64,000 nucleotides of DNA from JBBITI01 sp963735055. Lineage in GTDB: Bacteria > Chloroflexota > Dehalococcoidia > Dehalococcoidales > UBA2162. Both the position numbers and the translations under genes were made by a program. The stretch is from assembly GCA_963735055.1 (NCBI GenBank), contig CAVTJN010000004.1, positions 558,001 to 622,000 on the forward strand. The letters are read 5' to 3'. Of this stretch, positions 1 to 7,800 are shown piece by piece (the first letter of the stretch is position 1; the number at the start of each line of letters is the position of its first letter). The notes beneath the pieces are model-generated. The model ran no database searches. It worked only from the letters and a program-made list of their open reading frames with translations, and was not told the origin of the DNA.

Positions 1-40
1 TCCGACGCCTGAGATCGGGCAGGCGGAAGGCGTCCATCAT
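1..40 (-). CDS. secY: Protein translocase subunit SecY, N-terminal fragment
   Basis: Only the first dozen or so codons are in the window. On the minus strand, after the rplO stop, two consecutive ATG codons open a frame reading MMDAFRLPDLRRR, which matches the conserved amphipathic N-terminus of SecY, the channel subunit of the Sec translocon. SecY normally follows L15 in the spc operon, so position supports the call. Upstream in the same frame CTG-ATC-CAG-GCA also resembles SecY N-termini, so the true start could be a CTG about 12 bases earlier. The gene runs off the left edge. Confidence 0.7.
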   Translation of the reverse strand, partial: MMDAFRLPDLRRR

Positions 41-59
41 TGCCTGGATCAGCCGGGGT

Positions 60-527
60 CTAGTTGACCTCGGTTGTGACATTACCGACCTCCTGCACCT
101 TACCTCCGGCTGCCTCAATCTTGGCTCTGGCCGCAACCGAGAACTTCTCGGCCTTTACGGTCAGTGCCCGGTCCAATTCGCCACCGGCGAGGATTTTCAA
201 CGGCTTCACCACGGATTTCACGATGTCAGCGTCCTTGAGACTGAGCACCGTTACTTCGGTACCCGCGGCAAAGCAGTTCAGCTCCGACACGTTGACCACG
301 CTGTACTCCACGCGAAATAGCTTGTGAAAGCCCCGCTTCTTGGGCAATCGCTTGATCAGAGGCAGCTGCCCGCCCTCGAATCCGGGCCGCATCTTACCGC
401 CGGCGCGCGCCTTCTGTCCTTTTTGGCCCCGCCCCGAATAACTACCATGTCCGCTACCGTCACCCCGCCCCACCCGCTTGCGGTCCTTCCTGGAGCCGGG
501 AGCCGGCGCTAGCTCATTCTGCTTCAC
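60..527 (-). CDS. rplO: 50S ribosomal protein L15
   Basis: L15 is a late-assembly protein of the large subunit that bridges 23S rRNA domains. The 155-residue product has the typical glycine- and arginine-rich N-terminal tail (GSRKDRKRVGRGDGSGHGSY) followed by the KGQKARAGGKMRPGFEGG segment and a compact C-terminal domain. Length is normal for the family. It overlaps the upstream rpmD by 14 bases and is followed by secY, the standard end of an spc operon. Its tight packing implies translational coupling. Confidence 0.97.
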   Translation of the reverse strand: MKQNELAPAPGSRKDRKRVGRGDGSGHGSYSGRGQKGQKARAGGKMRPGFEGGQLPLIKRLPKKRGFHKLFRVEYSVVNVSELNCFAAGTEVTVLSLKDADIVKSVVKPLKILAGGELDRALTVKAEKFSVAARAKIEAAGGKVQEVGNVTTEVN

Positions 528-705
528 CTTGCGCCTCCACGGTAACCAGATGCCTGACCTTGTTGATCATTCCCCTGACCACCGCCGAATCATTGTGAAC
601 CACACTGTGGTTCATTCTCCGCAGACCGAGGGCTTTGAGCGTCCTCTTCTGGTCTTCCTTATAGCCAATGCCACTCTTGACCAATGTGACCGATATCTTA
701 GCCAC
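514..705 (-). CDS. rpmD: 50S ribosomal protein L30
   Basis: L30 is a small protein of the large ribosomal subunit. Starting at the GTG at 705 gives 63 residues beginning VAKISVTLVKSGIGY, with the family signature LKALGLRRMNHSVVHND. A longer reading from 732 adds nine residues that do not belong to the family, so the GTG was chosen; it overlaps the rpsE stop by 8 bases (GTGGCTAA), which favours coupled translation. It sits between rpsE and rplO as in most bacteria. Confidence 0.95.
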   Translation of the reverse strand: MAKISVTLVKSGIGYKEDQKRTLKALGLRRMNHSVVHNDSAVVRGMINKVRHLVTVEAQGEAE

Positions 706-1219
706 TGACAGCCGCTCCTTCCGCCGCCACAAACCGGGTGCGCCTGGCCAGCTCCTCTTCAGGATTCTTCAGTTGCGTAAGGGCCAGTATGGTCGCTTTG
801 GCCACGTTAATCCGGTTGGCGCTACCAAGCGATTTCGACAGGACATCGCGGACGCCGGCGGCCTCGAGCACCGCCCTCACGCTACCACCGGCGATAATCC
901 CGGTACCGGGGGCGGCCGGTTTGAGCAGGACATCAGCAGCCCCGAACTTAACCCTTATCTGGTAAGGAATAGTCGAGCCAACCAGCGGCACCGTTATCAG
1001 ATTCTTCTTGGCCGTTGCGCTCGCCTTGCTGATGGCGATAGGGACTTCGTTGGCCTTTCCCAGGCCCACGCCCACATGCCCGTGCCCATCGCCGGTCACC
1101 ACAAGGGCGCTGAAACGGAGATGCTTGCCGCCCTTCAGCACCTTTGCCACCCGGTTGATGGAAATCAGCTTGTCATTAAGGGATAACTCACCTGGCTCAA
1201 TCTTCACGTTGCTTATCAA
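698..1219 (-). CDS. rpsE: 30S ribosomal protein S5
   Basis: S5 is a small-subunit protein important for decoding fidelity and mRNA unwinding. The 173-residue product shows the double-stranded-RNA-binding-like N-domain (NRVAKVLKGGKHLRFSALVV, about residues 22-41) and the S5 C-domain with APGTGIIAGGSVRAVLEAAG (about residues 103-122). The start is a TTG; a GTG four codons further in is the alternative. It lies between rplR and rpmD in the spc order. Confidence 0.96.
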   Translation of the reverse strand: MISNVKIEPGELSLNDKLISINRVAKVLKGGKHLRFSALVVTGDGHGHVGVGLGKANEVPIAISKASATAKKNLITVPLVGSTIPYQIRVKFGAADVLLKPAAPGTGIIAGGSVRAVLEAAGVRDVLSKSLGSANRINVAKATILALTQLKNPEEELARRTRFVAAEGAAVSG

Positions 1220-1255
1220 CTTGCCCCCTTAGCTCACAAAAGGTCCGCGTCTGCC

Positions 1256-1621
1256 CTAGAACTTCAGCCCGGCCTCGCGCGCCGCGTCGGCAAGGGCCTT
1301 GACGCGACCGTGGTACCGGTAACCACCCCGGTCAAACACCACCTGGGTAATACCCTTCCCCAGCGCTTCCCTGGCTACCAGCGAGCCGACCAGCTTGGCC
1401 TGGTCCGTCTTGTTCTTCCCGTCAGTCTTGGTCTTCAACTCTTCCACGACGGTTGAGGCGGAAGCGAGCGTGGCCCCCGCAACATCGTCGATCACCTGCG
1501 CATAAATGTGGGTTAGGCTACGGAAAACGCACAACCGCGGCCGCTCGGCGCTCCCACTCAGCCCGACTCTACTGCGGCGATGCCTTCGCAAACGGCCTTC
1601 ACGGGGAGTAATCTTGCTCAT
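1256..1621 (-). CDS. rplR: 50S ribosomal protein L18
   Basis: L18 binds 5S rRNA and helps dock it on the large subunit. The 121-residue product has the basic N-terminus (RRHRRSRVGLSGSAERPRL), the VFRSLTHIYAQVIDD strand and the C-terminal VVFDRGGYRYHGRVKALADAAREAGL motif that defines the family. The gene starts one base after the end of rplF, so there is no intergenic space. Confidence 0.97.
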   Translation of the reverse strand: MSKITPREGRLRRHRRSRVGLSGSAERPRLCVFRSLTHIYAQVIDDVAGATLASASTVVEELKTKTDGKNKTDQAKLVGSLVAREALGKGITQVVFDRGGYRYHGRVKALADAAREAGLKF

Positions 1622-2176
1622 CTATGCCTTACCCCCTATCGCCTTGGCGGCCTTGCCGGCCTTGTGGCGCACGACCTCGCCGGCGTACCTGATGCCCTTC
1701 CCCCGGTACACATCAGGCGGACGGATACCCCTTATTCGGGCCGCCATCTCGCCGACGACTTCCTTGTCGTTCCCCATGACCTTGATCTTGGTAACCCCGT
1801 CGAGGGCAAAAGAGATCCCGGGCATGGGAACAACCTCAACCGGCTTGGTAAAGCCCACCCGGACCAGCAAATTGTTGCCCGACTTCTCGGCTCGATAGCC
1901 GACCCCGGATATTTCCAAACCCCTTTCGTACCCCTTGGTCACACCCTCAACCATGTTAGCTATGAGGGTCCGCGTCAGACCATGCAGCGACCGGTACATA
2001 CGGTCTTCGCTCGGCCGGCTGACCTTGATCGCACCGTCCTCGAGCACAATCGACATCTCGGGATGGAACGTTCGCTTCAGTTCGCCCTTCGGTCCCTTTA
2101 CGCTAACCTCGCCACTCTGAATCTTGACCGCCACCCCCGGAGGTACGGTGACGGGTGCTTTCCCTATTCTTGACAT
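1622..2176 (-). CDS. rplF: 50S ribosomal protein L6
   Basis: L6 lies near the factor-binding site of the large subunit. The start was set at the ATG at 2176, giving 184 residues beginning MSRIGKAPVTVPPGV, the standard L6 N-terminus; the longer frame to 2227 adds 17 unrelated residues overlapping rpsH. Two L6 alpha-beta repeats are recognisable, and the C-terminal RGIRPPDVYRGKGIRYAGE segment is the family signature. The gene abuts rplR exactly. Confidence 0.97.
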   Translation of the reverse strand: MSRIGKAPVTVPPGVAVKIQSGEVSVKGPKGELKRTFHPEMSIVLEDGAIKVSRPSEDRMYRSLHGLTRTLIANMVEGVTKGYERGLEISGVGYRAEKSGNNLLVRVGFTKPVEVVPMPGISFALDGVTKIKVMGNDKEVVGEMAARIRGIRPPDVYRGKGIRYAGEVVRHKAGKAAKAIGGKA

Positions 2177-2192
2177 TCTAGTACTCCAACTA

Positions 2193-2591
2193 CTACATGA
2201 CGCGGCACAGGAATTCGCCACCAACACCCTGGCGTCGCGCCCGCTGCCCGCTCATGACTCCTTTCGAAGTCGAGAGGATGGCTATCCCCAGTCCACCGGC
2301 CAGCCGGGGAATCTCTCCCCGCTCCACGTAGACCCTCAAACCAGGCTTGCTCACACGCTCCAGCGTCGCCACCGCAGGGGAATTCTTCTCCGTGTAACGG
2401 AGATGAATCTTGATGACGCGGCTTGGCTTTCCCTTCACCAGTTCGAAGTCCCCGATAAAGCCTTCCTCTTTCAGTATCTTGGCAATGGAAAGCTTCATCT
2501 TGGACGCCGGAACCAGCACCGAGTCGTGCCGCACCATAACGGCATTCCGTATCCGGGTTAACATATCAGCGATCGGATCTGAGATAGTCAC
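2193..2591 (-). CDS. rpsH: 30S ribosomal protein S8
   Basis: S8 is a primary 16S rRNA-binding protein and in many bacteria the translational regulator of the spc operon. The 132-residue product starts MTISDPIADMLTRIRNAVMV and ends with the diagnostic GLGIAILSTSKGVMSGQRARRQGVGGEFLCRVM. Length is normal. It lies between rpsZ and rplF, with a 16-nt gap to the chosen rplF start. Confidence 0.97.
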   Translation of the reverse strand: MTISDPIADMLTRIRNAVMVRHDSVLVPASKMKLSIAKILKEEGFIGDFELVKGKPSRVIKIHLRYTEKNSPAVATLERVSKPGLRVYVERGEIPRLAGGLGIAILSTSKGVMSGQRARRQGVGGEFLCRVM

Positions 2592-2611
2592 TCTTCTTCC
2601 CCCAGGGTCAA

Positions 2612-2797
2612 TTACCAGCTCGACTTTCTTACGCCGGGGGTCTGCCCGACAAGTGCAAGCTCACGAAAACAAATACGACACAGTCCAAAGTGCCTGATAA
2701 AAGCCCGCGGCCGTCCGCATTTGCGGCACCGGTTATGCCGCTGTACCTTGAACTTCGGAGGGCGCATCCATTTGGCGATCGACGATTTCTTGGCCAT
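2612..2797 (-). CDS. rpsZ: 30S ribosomal protein S14, zinc-binding type Z
   Basis: S14 sits in the head of the small subunit. The 61-residue product is the short zinc-binding form: two CxxC pairs (CRKC and CRIC) about 16 residues apart hold one Zn ion, followed by FRELALVGQTPGVRKSSW, the normal C-terminus. Zinc-type S14 is typical of Gram-positive bacteria and Chloroflexota, in contrast to the 100-residue zinc-free form. It lies between rplE and rpsH. Confidence 0.97.
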   Translation of the reverse strand: MAKKSSIAKWMRPPKFKVQRHNRCRKCGRPRAFIRHFGLCRICFRELALVGQTPGVRKSSW

Positions 2798-2809
2798 AAC
2801 TACTCCAGT

Positions 2810-3352
2810 CTATTCCCGAGAGAAAGGCATCCCCAGCAGTTCCAGGAGACTCCTTCCTTCCTCGTCAGTCTTCGCAGTGGTCACTATCGAGACCTCAAGC
2901 CCACGGAGCTTGTCAACCTTGTCATACTCAATTTCGGGAAACACCGTCTGTTCCCGGAACGCAATCGTGTAGCTACCCCGCCCATCAAAAGAATTCCGGG
3001 GCACGCCCTGGAACTCGCGGATGCGGAACACCACGGCGTTCAGCAGCCGATCCAGAAACTCGTACATCCGTTTCCCGCGCAGAGTCACCTTCATCCCGAT
3101 CGGCATTCCGGTCCGCAGTCTAAAGGCCGCGATTGAACGCTTTGAACGGGTGATGATCGGGTGCTGCCCGGCGATCGCAGTCAAGTCCTTTTCCGCCGCC
3201 TCAAGCGCCTTGGCGTTGGTGATCGCCTCGCCGAGACCGATGTTAAGCACCACCTTCTCGACATGCGGCACCTGCATCACGTTCTTGTATCCATACCGCT
3301 CTTTGAGGGCAGGGATCACATCCTTCAGGTACTTTTCCTTAAGTTGTGACAT
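2810..3352 (-). CDS. rplE: 50S ribosomal protein L5
   Basis: L5 binds 5S rRNA and contacts the P-site tRNA. The 180-residue product carries VEKVVLNIGLGEA near residue 30, the TRSKRSIAAFRLRTGMPIG segment and the C-terminal GLEVSIVTTAKTDEEGRSLLELLGMPF ending, all characteristic. Length is standard. Its start directly follows the end of rplX, so the two genes touch without a gap. Confidence 0.97.
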   Translation of the reverse strand: MSQLKEKYLKDVIPALKERYGYKNVMQVPHVEKVVLNIGLGEAITNAKALEAAEKDLTAIAGQHPIITRSKRSIAAFRLRTGMPIGMKVTLRGKRMYEFLDRLLNAVVFRIREFQGVPRNSFDGRGSYTIAFREQTVFPEIEYDKVDKLRGLEVSIVTTAKTDEEGRSLLELLGMPFSRE

Positions 3353-3664
3353 CTAGCCAATCACCTCATGACATACCCGACACACTCGAACCTTGCTTCC
3401 ATCCTCGAGCAGCCGATAGCCGACCCGGGTAGGATGGTTGCACTTGTCGCACAACAGCATCACATTCGAAATATTGACCGGCGCCTCGCGTTCAATGATG
3501 CCCGCCTGCCGCACGTCACGAATCGCCTTGGCATGCTTCTTAATGAGATTGACGCCCTCGATGATAACCCGCTGGTCGGCGGGAAACGCAATGCGCACCT
3601 TTCCCTTCTTTCCCCTATCCTTGCCGAGGACCACCAGCACGTTATCGTCTTTCCTGATCTTCAT
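3353..3664 (-). CDS. rplX: 50S ribosomal protein L24 with zinc-ribbon tail
   Basis: L24 initiates large-subunit assembly. The N-terminal KOW domain is clear (VLVVLGKDRGKKGKV, about residues 9-23). The C-terminus carries two CxxC pairs (LCDKC about residue 71 and CRVC about residue 94), a zinc-ribbon version of L24 found in a subset of bacteria and absent from E. coli. Product length is 103 residues. Genes rplX, rplE and rplN abut without spacing. Confidence 0.96.
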   Translation of the reverse strand: MKIRKDDNVLVVLGKDRGKKGKVRIAFPADQRVIIEGVNLIKKHAKAIRDVRQAGIIEREAPVNISNVMLLCDKCNHPTRVGYRLLEDGSKVRVCRVCHEVIG

Positions 3665-4033
3665 CTACAAAACCTCGGGGGCGAGAGAGATAATCTTGGT
3701 AAATTCCTTCTCCCTGAGTTCCCTGGCCACGGGACCAAAGATCCGGGTCCCCTTCGGATTGTTCTTGTCACTTATGATCACCGCCGCATTCTCATCGAAC
3801 CTGATATAGGAGCCATCACTCCGCCGGTAAGGATGAGTACTGCGTACGATCACGGCCCGAACGACATCGCCTTTCTTGACGGTCCCCCCGGGAATCGCCC
3901 GCTTGACAGAGGCGACCACGACATCCCCGATCCTGGCGTACTTCCGTCCGGTACCACCCAGCAAGCCAATGCACATTATCTGCCGGGCGCCCGTGTTGTC
4001 CGCTACTTTAAGTCTACTGTAAGGTTGAATCAT
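3665..4033 (-). CDS. rplN: 50S ribosomal protein L14
   Basis: L14 forms an intersubunit bridge and is the site of RsfS binding. The 122-residue product begins MIQPYSRLKVADNTGARQIM and contains the GTVKKGDVVRAVIVRS and RIFGPVARELREK motifs, essentially the family consensus. Length is exactly usual. It lies between rpsQ and rplX. Confidence 0.98.
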   Translation of the reverse strand: MIQPYSRLKVADNTGARQIMCIGLLGGTGRKYARIGDVVVASVKRAIPGGTVKKGDVVRAVIVRSTHPYRRSDGSYIRFDENAAVIISDKNNPKGTRIFGPVARELREKEFTKIISLAPEVL

Positions 4034-4050
4034 CTCGCATCACCCACGGT

Positions 4051-4332
4051 CTAGGTTATCTCCTTAGGTGGAACCTCGACCTTCGCTTTCTTAATAACAA
4101 TCTCTGCCACCCGCCAGTGCTTTTCCTTTGACAGAGGACGGGTCGACACTATACGCACGGTATCGCCTTCAGCGCAAGCGTTGGCCGCATCATGCGCCTT
4201 GTACCTGGCCAGTCTTTTTACACTCTTCTGATACAACCGATGCTTCCGCACTGTTTCCACGCCAACCACAACGGTCTTATCCATCTTGTTGCTGATCACA
4301 CGACCAATTCTGGTCTTCTCAATCGTAGCCAT
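4051..4332 (-). CDS. rpsQ: 30S ribosomal protein S17
   Basis: S17 is a primary 16S rRNA-binding protein with an OB fold. The 93-residue product shows GRVISNKMDKTVVVGVE near the N-terminus and the KAHDAANACAEGDTVRIVSTRPLS core, then KEKHWRVAEIV. It is a little longer than the E. coli protein through a charged C-terminal tail. It lies between rpmC and rplN with a 17-base gap. Confidence 0.97.
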   Translation of the reverse strand: MATIEKTRIGRVISNKMDKTVVVGVETVRKHRLYQKSVKRLARYKAHDAANACAEGDTVRIVSTRPLSKEKHWRVAEIVIKKAKVEVPPKEIT

Positions 4333-4377
4333 CTCAACCTGCCTTGGTTTGCACTGAGTCAGTCGACGAAGTCCGGA

Positions 4378-4575
4378 CTATCTCAGGCTCAGTTCTCTTT
4401 CCCGAATAATAGTATTGATTTGCGCGATCTTCCTGCGCGCCAGCATGACCCGACGATGGTTCACCAGTTGCTTGGTGGACAACTGGAACCGTAGGTCGAG
4501 TAACTCTTTATGAGCCGTCTCCAGATGCTTGGTCAACTCTTCCCCGTTGAGCGCCCGCACTTCAGCTATCTTCAC
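4378..4575 (-). CDS. rpmC: 50S ribosomal protein L29
   Basis: L29 is a small helical hairpin at the exit of the peptide tunnel. The 65-residue product has the pattern LDLRFQLSTKQLVNHRRVMLAR and a final helix IAQINTIIRERE. It overlaps the end of rplP by 4 bases, which couples their translation. Confidence 0.96.
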   Translation of the reverse strand: MKIAEVRALNGEELTKHLETAHKELLDLRFQLSTKQLVNHRRVMLARRKIAQINTIIRERELSLR

Positions 4576-5021
4576 GTGGCACTAGCTCCTACTTCTTCTT
4601 CGGCCCCAGGTGCGCTCGCTTTGACCACGAACTTGGCGTCGATCGGTAGTTTGTGAGAAGCCAGCCGCATTGCCTCTTTGGCAATACCCTCATCCACACC
4701 CGACATCTCAAACATGATCCGGCCCGGCTTCACGACCGCGACCCAATGGTCGGGGGCGCCTTTGCCCGAACCCATACGAGTTTCCGCCGGTTTCTTGGTA
4801 ATGGGCTTGTCAGGGAAGATCCGAACCCATATACTTCCGCCGCGGTTGACATGATGGGTGATGGCCCTTCTGGCAGCTTCGATCTGACGAGCCGTAATCC
4901 AGGCAGCCTCCAGGGCCTGCAAGCCATAGTCACCAAAACTCACCACGTTACCGGAGTGGGCCTTCCCTTTCATCCGGCCGCGTTGAACTTTACGGAACTT
5001 AACTCGCTTAGGTTGCAGCAT
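4572..5021 (-). CDS. rplP: 50S ribosomal protein L16
   Basis: L16 organises the A-site side of the peptidyl transferase centre. The product starts MLQPKRVKFRKVQRGRMKG, has the HVNRGGSIWVRIFPDKPIT core and the conserved RMGSGKGAPDHWVAVVKPG segment that carries the arginine often hydroxylated in other species. The C-terminus is about ten residues longer than usual and acidic. It overlaps rpsC by 14 bases and rpmC by 4. Confidence 0.97.
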   Translation of the reverse strand: MLQPKRVKFRKVQRGRMKGKAHSGNVVSFGDYGLQALEAAWITARQIEAARRAITHHVNRGGSIWVRIFPDKPITKKPAETRMGSGKGAPDHWVAVVKPGRIMFEMSGVDEGIAKEAMRLASHKLPIDAKFVVKASAPGAEEEVGASAT

Positions 5022-5952
5022 GGTCCTCTCCTGATTCCGCCGGCGTCTCCACGGCCGCCTGCTCGCCGCCCTCTCCCTTCGGGGCTACCTTCCGCGTCGT
5101 GGTGCGCCGCCGGGGCTTAGCAGGGGCCTTCTCGCCGGCTGCAACTGGTGTCTCAGCAGCCGGAGCAGCAACCGCTTCAACCGGCGGAGGAGCCACCACC
5201 TCGACTTTAGGCTCAACAGGCGCCGCGGCCGCAGCAGGCTTCGCCTCAGGCGCCACCACGGGACGGGCAACCTCGACAACCGCCACGGCCTCAACCGGTG
5301 GCGCTTCGGGCTCTTCGGTCTTCATCTCGGGCAGAATCTCGCCCTTGTATATCCAGGCCTTCACGCCGATGCGGCCCATCACAGTCTTGGCTTCGACGAA
5401 TCCGTAATCAATATCGGCCCGCAGGGTGTGAAGAGGCACACGTCCTTCGTGCATATTCAGGCCCCGAGCGATTTCAGCTCCTCCCAACCGGCCAGCGACA
5501 GCGACCTTTATACCTTTGCCGCCAGCCTGCATGGTACGAGCCATCGCCTGCTTCATAGCCCGGCGGTAAGCTATGCGCCGTTCGAGCTGGTCAGCGATTG
5601 ACCTGGCCACCAACCGGGCGTCGAGCTCGGGCTGCTGAACCTCTTTGATATTGAGCTGTATTCTCTTGCCGATCATCTTTTCGAGATAAACCCGAGCTTC
5701 GTCCACGCGCTGACCGCCACGCCCGATCACAATGCCGGGACGGGCGGTGTTTATGGTCGCCACGACCTGGTTGGCCTGACGCTCGATATCAACGCTGGAA
5801 ATCGCCGCCTCGGGATACTTGGTCTCGATGGCCTTCCGAATCTTCAGGTCCTCTTCCAGATAGTTGGCATAATGCCGGTCGGCATACCACTTGCCCTGCC
5901 AGCCTTTGATGACTCCGATCCTAAAACCAGTGGGGTTAACTTTATGTCCCAT
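5008..5952 (-). CDS. rpsC: 30S ribosomal protein S3 with long C-terminal extension
   Basis: S3 forms part of the mRNA entry channel. The start was set at the ATG at 5952 (MGHKVNPTGFRIG), giving 314 residues; the longer frame adds six residues. Residues 1-210 are standard S3: KH domain with VIGRGGQRVDEARVYLEKMIGKR (quoted in part, about residues 73-95), then the S3 C-domain ending near GEILPEM. About 95 further residues are a low-complexity tail rich in Ala, Pro, Val, Glu and, at the end, Lys/Arg. The tail is unusually long and may be a disordered lineage-specific extension. It overlaps rplV by 11 bases. Confidence 0.95.
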   Translation of the reverse strand: MGHKVNPTGFRIGVIKGWQGKWYADRHYANYLEEDLKIRKAIETKYPEAAISSVDIERQANQVVATINTARPGIVIGRGGQRVDEARVYLEKMIGKRIQLNIKEVQQPELDARLVARSIADQLERRIAYRRAMKQAMARTMQAGGKGIKVAVAGRLGGAEIARGLNMHEGRVPLHTLRADIDYGFVEAKTVMGRIGVKAWIYKGEILPEMKTEEPEAPPVEAVAVVEVARPVVAPEAKPAAAAAPVEPKVEVVAPPPVEAVAAPAAETPVAAGEKAPAKPRRRTTTRKVAPKGEGGEQAAVETPAESGEDHAAT

Positions 5953-6289
5953 GGCTCTCCTGTTCGGCAACTATTACCGTAATATGACTGGACCTCTTTA
6001 GCACCGGGCTGACTCGCCCCCGGGCAGCCGAACGGTACCGCTTCATGGTCAGACCCGGGTCAACGAAGATGCTCGATATCTTCAGCGTCTCCGGTGACAT
6101 TTGAAAACCGTTCTCAGCGTTGGCCGCGGCCGACTTAATCACCTTGGCAACAGCTTTGGCGGTCGGAGTCGTGGTGAAGAGCAGCATGTTCAGCGCGACC
6201 TCCACCTTCTTGCCGCGCACCATGTCCGCCACCAGGCGCACCTTGGACGGCGCTATCCTCACGTTCTTGGCAACAGCTCGTACATCCAT
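5942..6289 (-). CDS. rplV: 50S ribosomal protein L22
   Basis: L22 lines the nascent-peptide tunnel with its beta-hairpin and contributes to macrolide sensitivity. The 115-residue product has VRIAPSKVRLVADMVRGK near the N-terminus and the tunnel hairpin with MKRYRSAARGRVSPVLKRSSHITV. Length is standard. It lies between rpsS and rpsC. Confidence 0.97.
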   Translation of the reverse strand: MDVRAVAKNVRIAPSKVRLVADMVRGKKVEVALNMLLFTTTPTAKAVAKVIKSAAANAENGFQMSPETLKISSIFVDPGLTMKRYRSAARGRVSPVLKRSSHITVIVAEQESHGT

Positions 6290-6314
6290 CTACATCAAAT
6301 CCTGGCCCGTATCG

Positions 6315-6644
6315 CTAACTGGCGGGAGTCGCCGGCGCTGCCCCGGCAGCCGGGGCTGCGGCCGCTGCCTTTGCTTCCTTTTCCGCCCTGGCTGTATGAC
6401 CACGGAATGTCCTCGTGGGCGCAAACTCGCCCAGCCGGTGACCAACCATATTCTCCGTGATAAAGATGGGCACGTGACGCCGCCCGTCATGCACCCCTAT
6501 GGTAAGGGCAATCATCTCCGGAACCACAGTTGACCACCGCGACCATGTCTTGATGACCGTCTTCTGACCGGAGCGATTGACCACCCCGATTTTCTTCATC
6601 AACTTCTCGTCGACCGCAGGGCCCTTTTTTGCTGACCTTGACAT
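6315..6644 (-). CDS. rpsS: 30S ribosomal protein S19 with Ala-rich tail
   Basis: S19 sits in the head of the small subunit near the A-site finger. The first 85 residues are standard: MSRSAKKGPAVDEKL, the VPEMIALTIGVHDGRRHVPI core and MVGHRLGEFAPTRTFRGH. A tail of about 24 residues made almost only of Ala, Pro, Lys and Glu follows, taking the length to 109 against the usual 85-95. A similar but longer tail occurs on S3 in this operon. Confidence 0.96.
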   Translation of the reverse strand: MSRSAKKGPAVDEKLMKKIGVVNRSGQKTVIKTWSRWSTVVPEMIALTIGVHDGRRHVPIFITENMVGHRLGEFAPTRTFRGHTARAEKEAKAAAAAPAAGAAPATPAS

Positions 6645-6663
6645 GCTTGGTCTACCTCAGGAA

Positions 6664-7494
6664 TTATTTGCCGCGCCGCTTGATAATCATGCGGCTTGAC
6701 GGTTTACTCTTCTTACGCGTCTTGTATCCCAGCGTCGGCTTGCCCCACGGGGACTTCGGCCCCGGCAACCCGATCGGACTCCGCCCCTCACCACCCCCGT
6801 GGGGATGATCACGCGGGGTCATAGCGGTACCCCTGACCGACGGTCTCCGTCCGAGCCATCGGCTTCGTCCCGCTTTGCCAAGCTTCACGGCCTGATGATC
6901 GATGTTACCGACCTGGCCCACCGTCGCCGTGCAGTCCCCGGGTACGTACCTCATCTCGCCTGAAGGCAGCCTGATCAGAGCACGCTCGCCCTCTTTGGCC
7001 ATAAGCTGAGCTGCGGCCCCGGCGCTGCGAACAAGCTGAGCGCCCTTCCCCAACTGGACTTCTACGCTGTGGATCAAAGTCCCGCTTGGCATCAACTTGA
7101 TGGGCAGGCTGTTTCCGGGCCTCACTTCAGCCTGAGGCCCCGACAGGATCGAGTCATCCACATTCAGGCCGACGGGCGCCAGTATGTACCTCTTCTCGCC
7201 ATCGGCATAGAAGATAAGGGCGATCCGGGCAGTCCGGTTCGGATCGTACTCGATTGCCGCCACCCGCCCCGGGACTCCGGCCTTGTCGCGCTTGAAGTCG
7301 ATCAGGCGCAGGTTCCTCTTGGAACCGCCACCCTGATGCCGAACGGTAATCCTTCCCTGGTTATTCCGCCCGGCCCGCTTCCTGAGGGCAACGATAAGCG
7401 ACCTTTCAGGTTTGCTTTTTGTTATCTCCTCAAAGGTGGCGCCAGTCATACCCCGGCGCCCGGGAGACGTTGGACGATACTGCTTTACGGCCAC
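6664..7494 (-). CDS. rplB: 50S ribosomal protein L2
   Basis: L2 is needed for subunit joining and peptidyl transferase function. The 276-residue product contains RNNQGRITVRHQGGGSKR near residue 43, the SH3-like core, and the C-terminal RGTAMTPRDHPHGGGEGRSP loop (about residues 221-240) that includes the highly conserved histidine. Length is standard. It lies between rplW and rpsS. Confidence 0.98.
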   Translation of the reverse strand: MAVKQYRPTSPGRRGMTGATFEEITKSKPERSLIVALRKRAGRNNQGRITVRHQGGGSKRNLRLIDFKRDKAGVPGRVAAIEYDPNRTARIALIFYADGEKRYILAPVGLNVDDSILSGPQAEVRPGNSLPIKLMPSGTLIHSVEVQLGKGAQLVRSAGAAAQLMAKEGERALIRLPSGEMRYVPGDCTATVGQVGNIDHQAVKLGKAGRSRWLGRRPSVRGTAMTPRDHPHGGGEGRSPIGLPGPKSPWGKPTLGYKTRKKSKPSSRMIIKRRGK

Positions 7495-7512
7495 TCTATT
7501 CTCTCCATTGCT

Positions 7513-7800
7513 CTAAGAAGCTGTCTCAAACAGCTCTATTTTGTCGCCCGGCTTAAGAGTCACTATAGCCTTCTTCCAAGGTTTTGCCGGCAACTCACGT
7601 TTGCCGAGTCTGCGCGGCTTTCCGGCCACGTTCATCAAATTCAGACCGGTCACGGTGACGTTGAATACCTTCTCCACGGCGTCTTTGACCTGCGTCTTGT
7701 TCGCGGTGCGCGCAACTTCGAAGGCGTATTTCCCCTCGGCCTGAAGCGCTGTAGACTTTTCAGTAATCAGCGGGCGTCTAAGTACTTCGTACAGGTGCAC
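7513..7800 (-). CDS. rplW: 50S ribosomal protein L23
   Basis: L23 borders the tunnel exit and docks trigger factor and SRP. The GTG at 7800 gives 95 residues starting VHLYEVLRRPLITEKSTAL, the normal L23 opening; the longer frame to 7857 adds 19 residues that lie inside rplD. The core KTQVKDAVEKVFNVTVTGLN is typical. With this start the gene overlaps the end of rplD by 23 bases. Confidence 0.95.
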   Translation of the reverse strand: MHLYEVLRRPLITEKSTALQAEGKYAFEVARTANKTQVKDAVEKVFNVTVTGLNLMNVAGKPRRLGKRELPAKPWKKAIVTLKPGDKIELFETAS

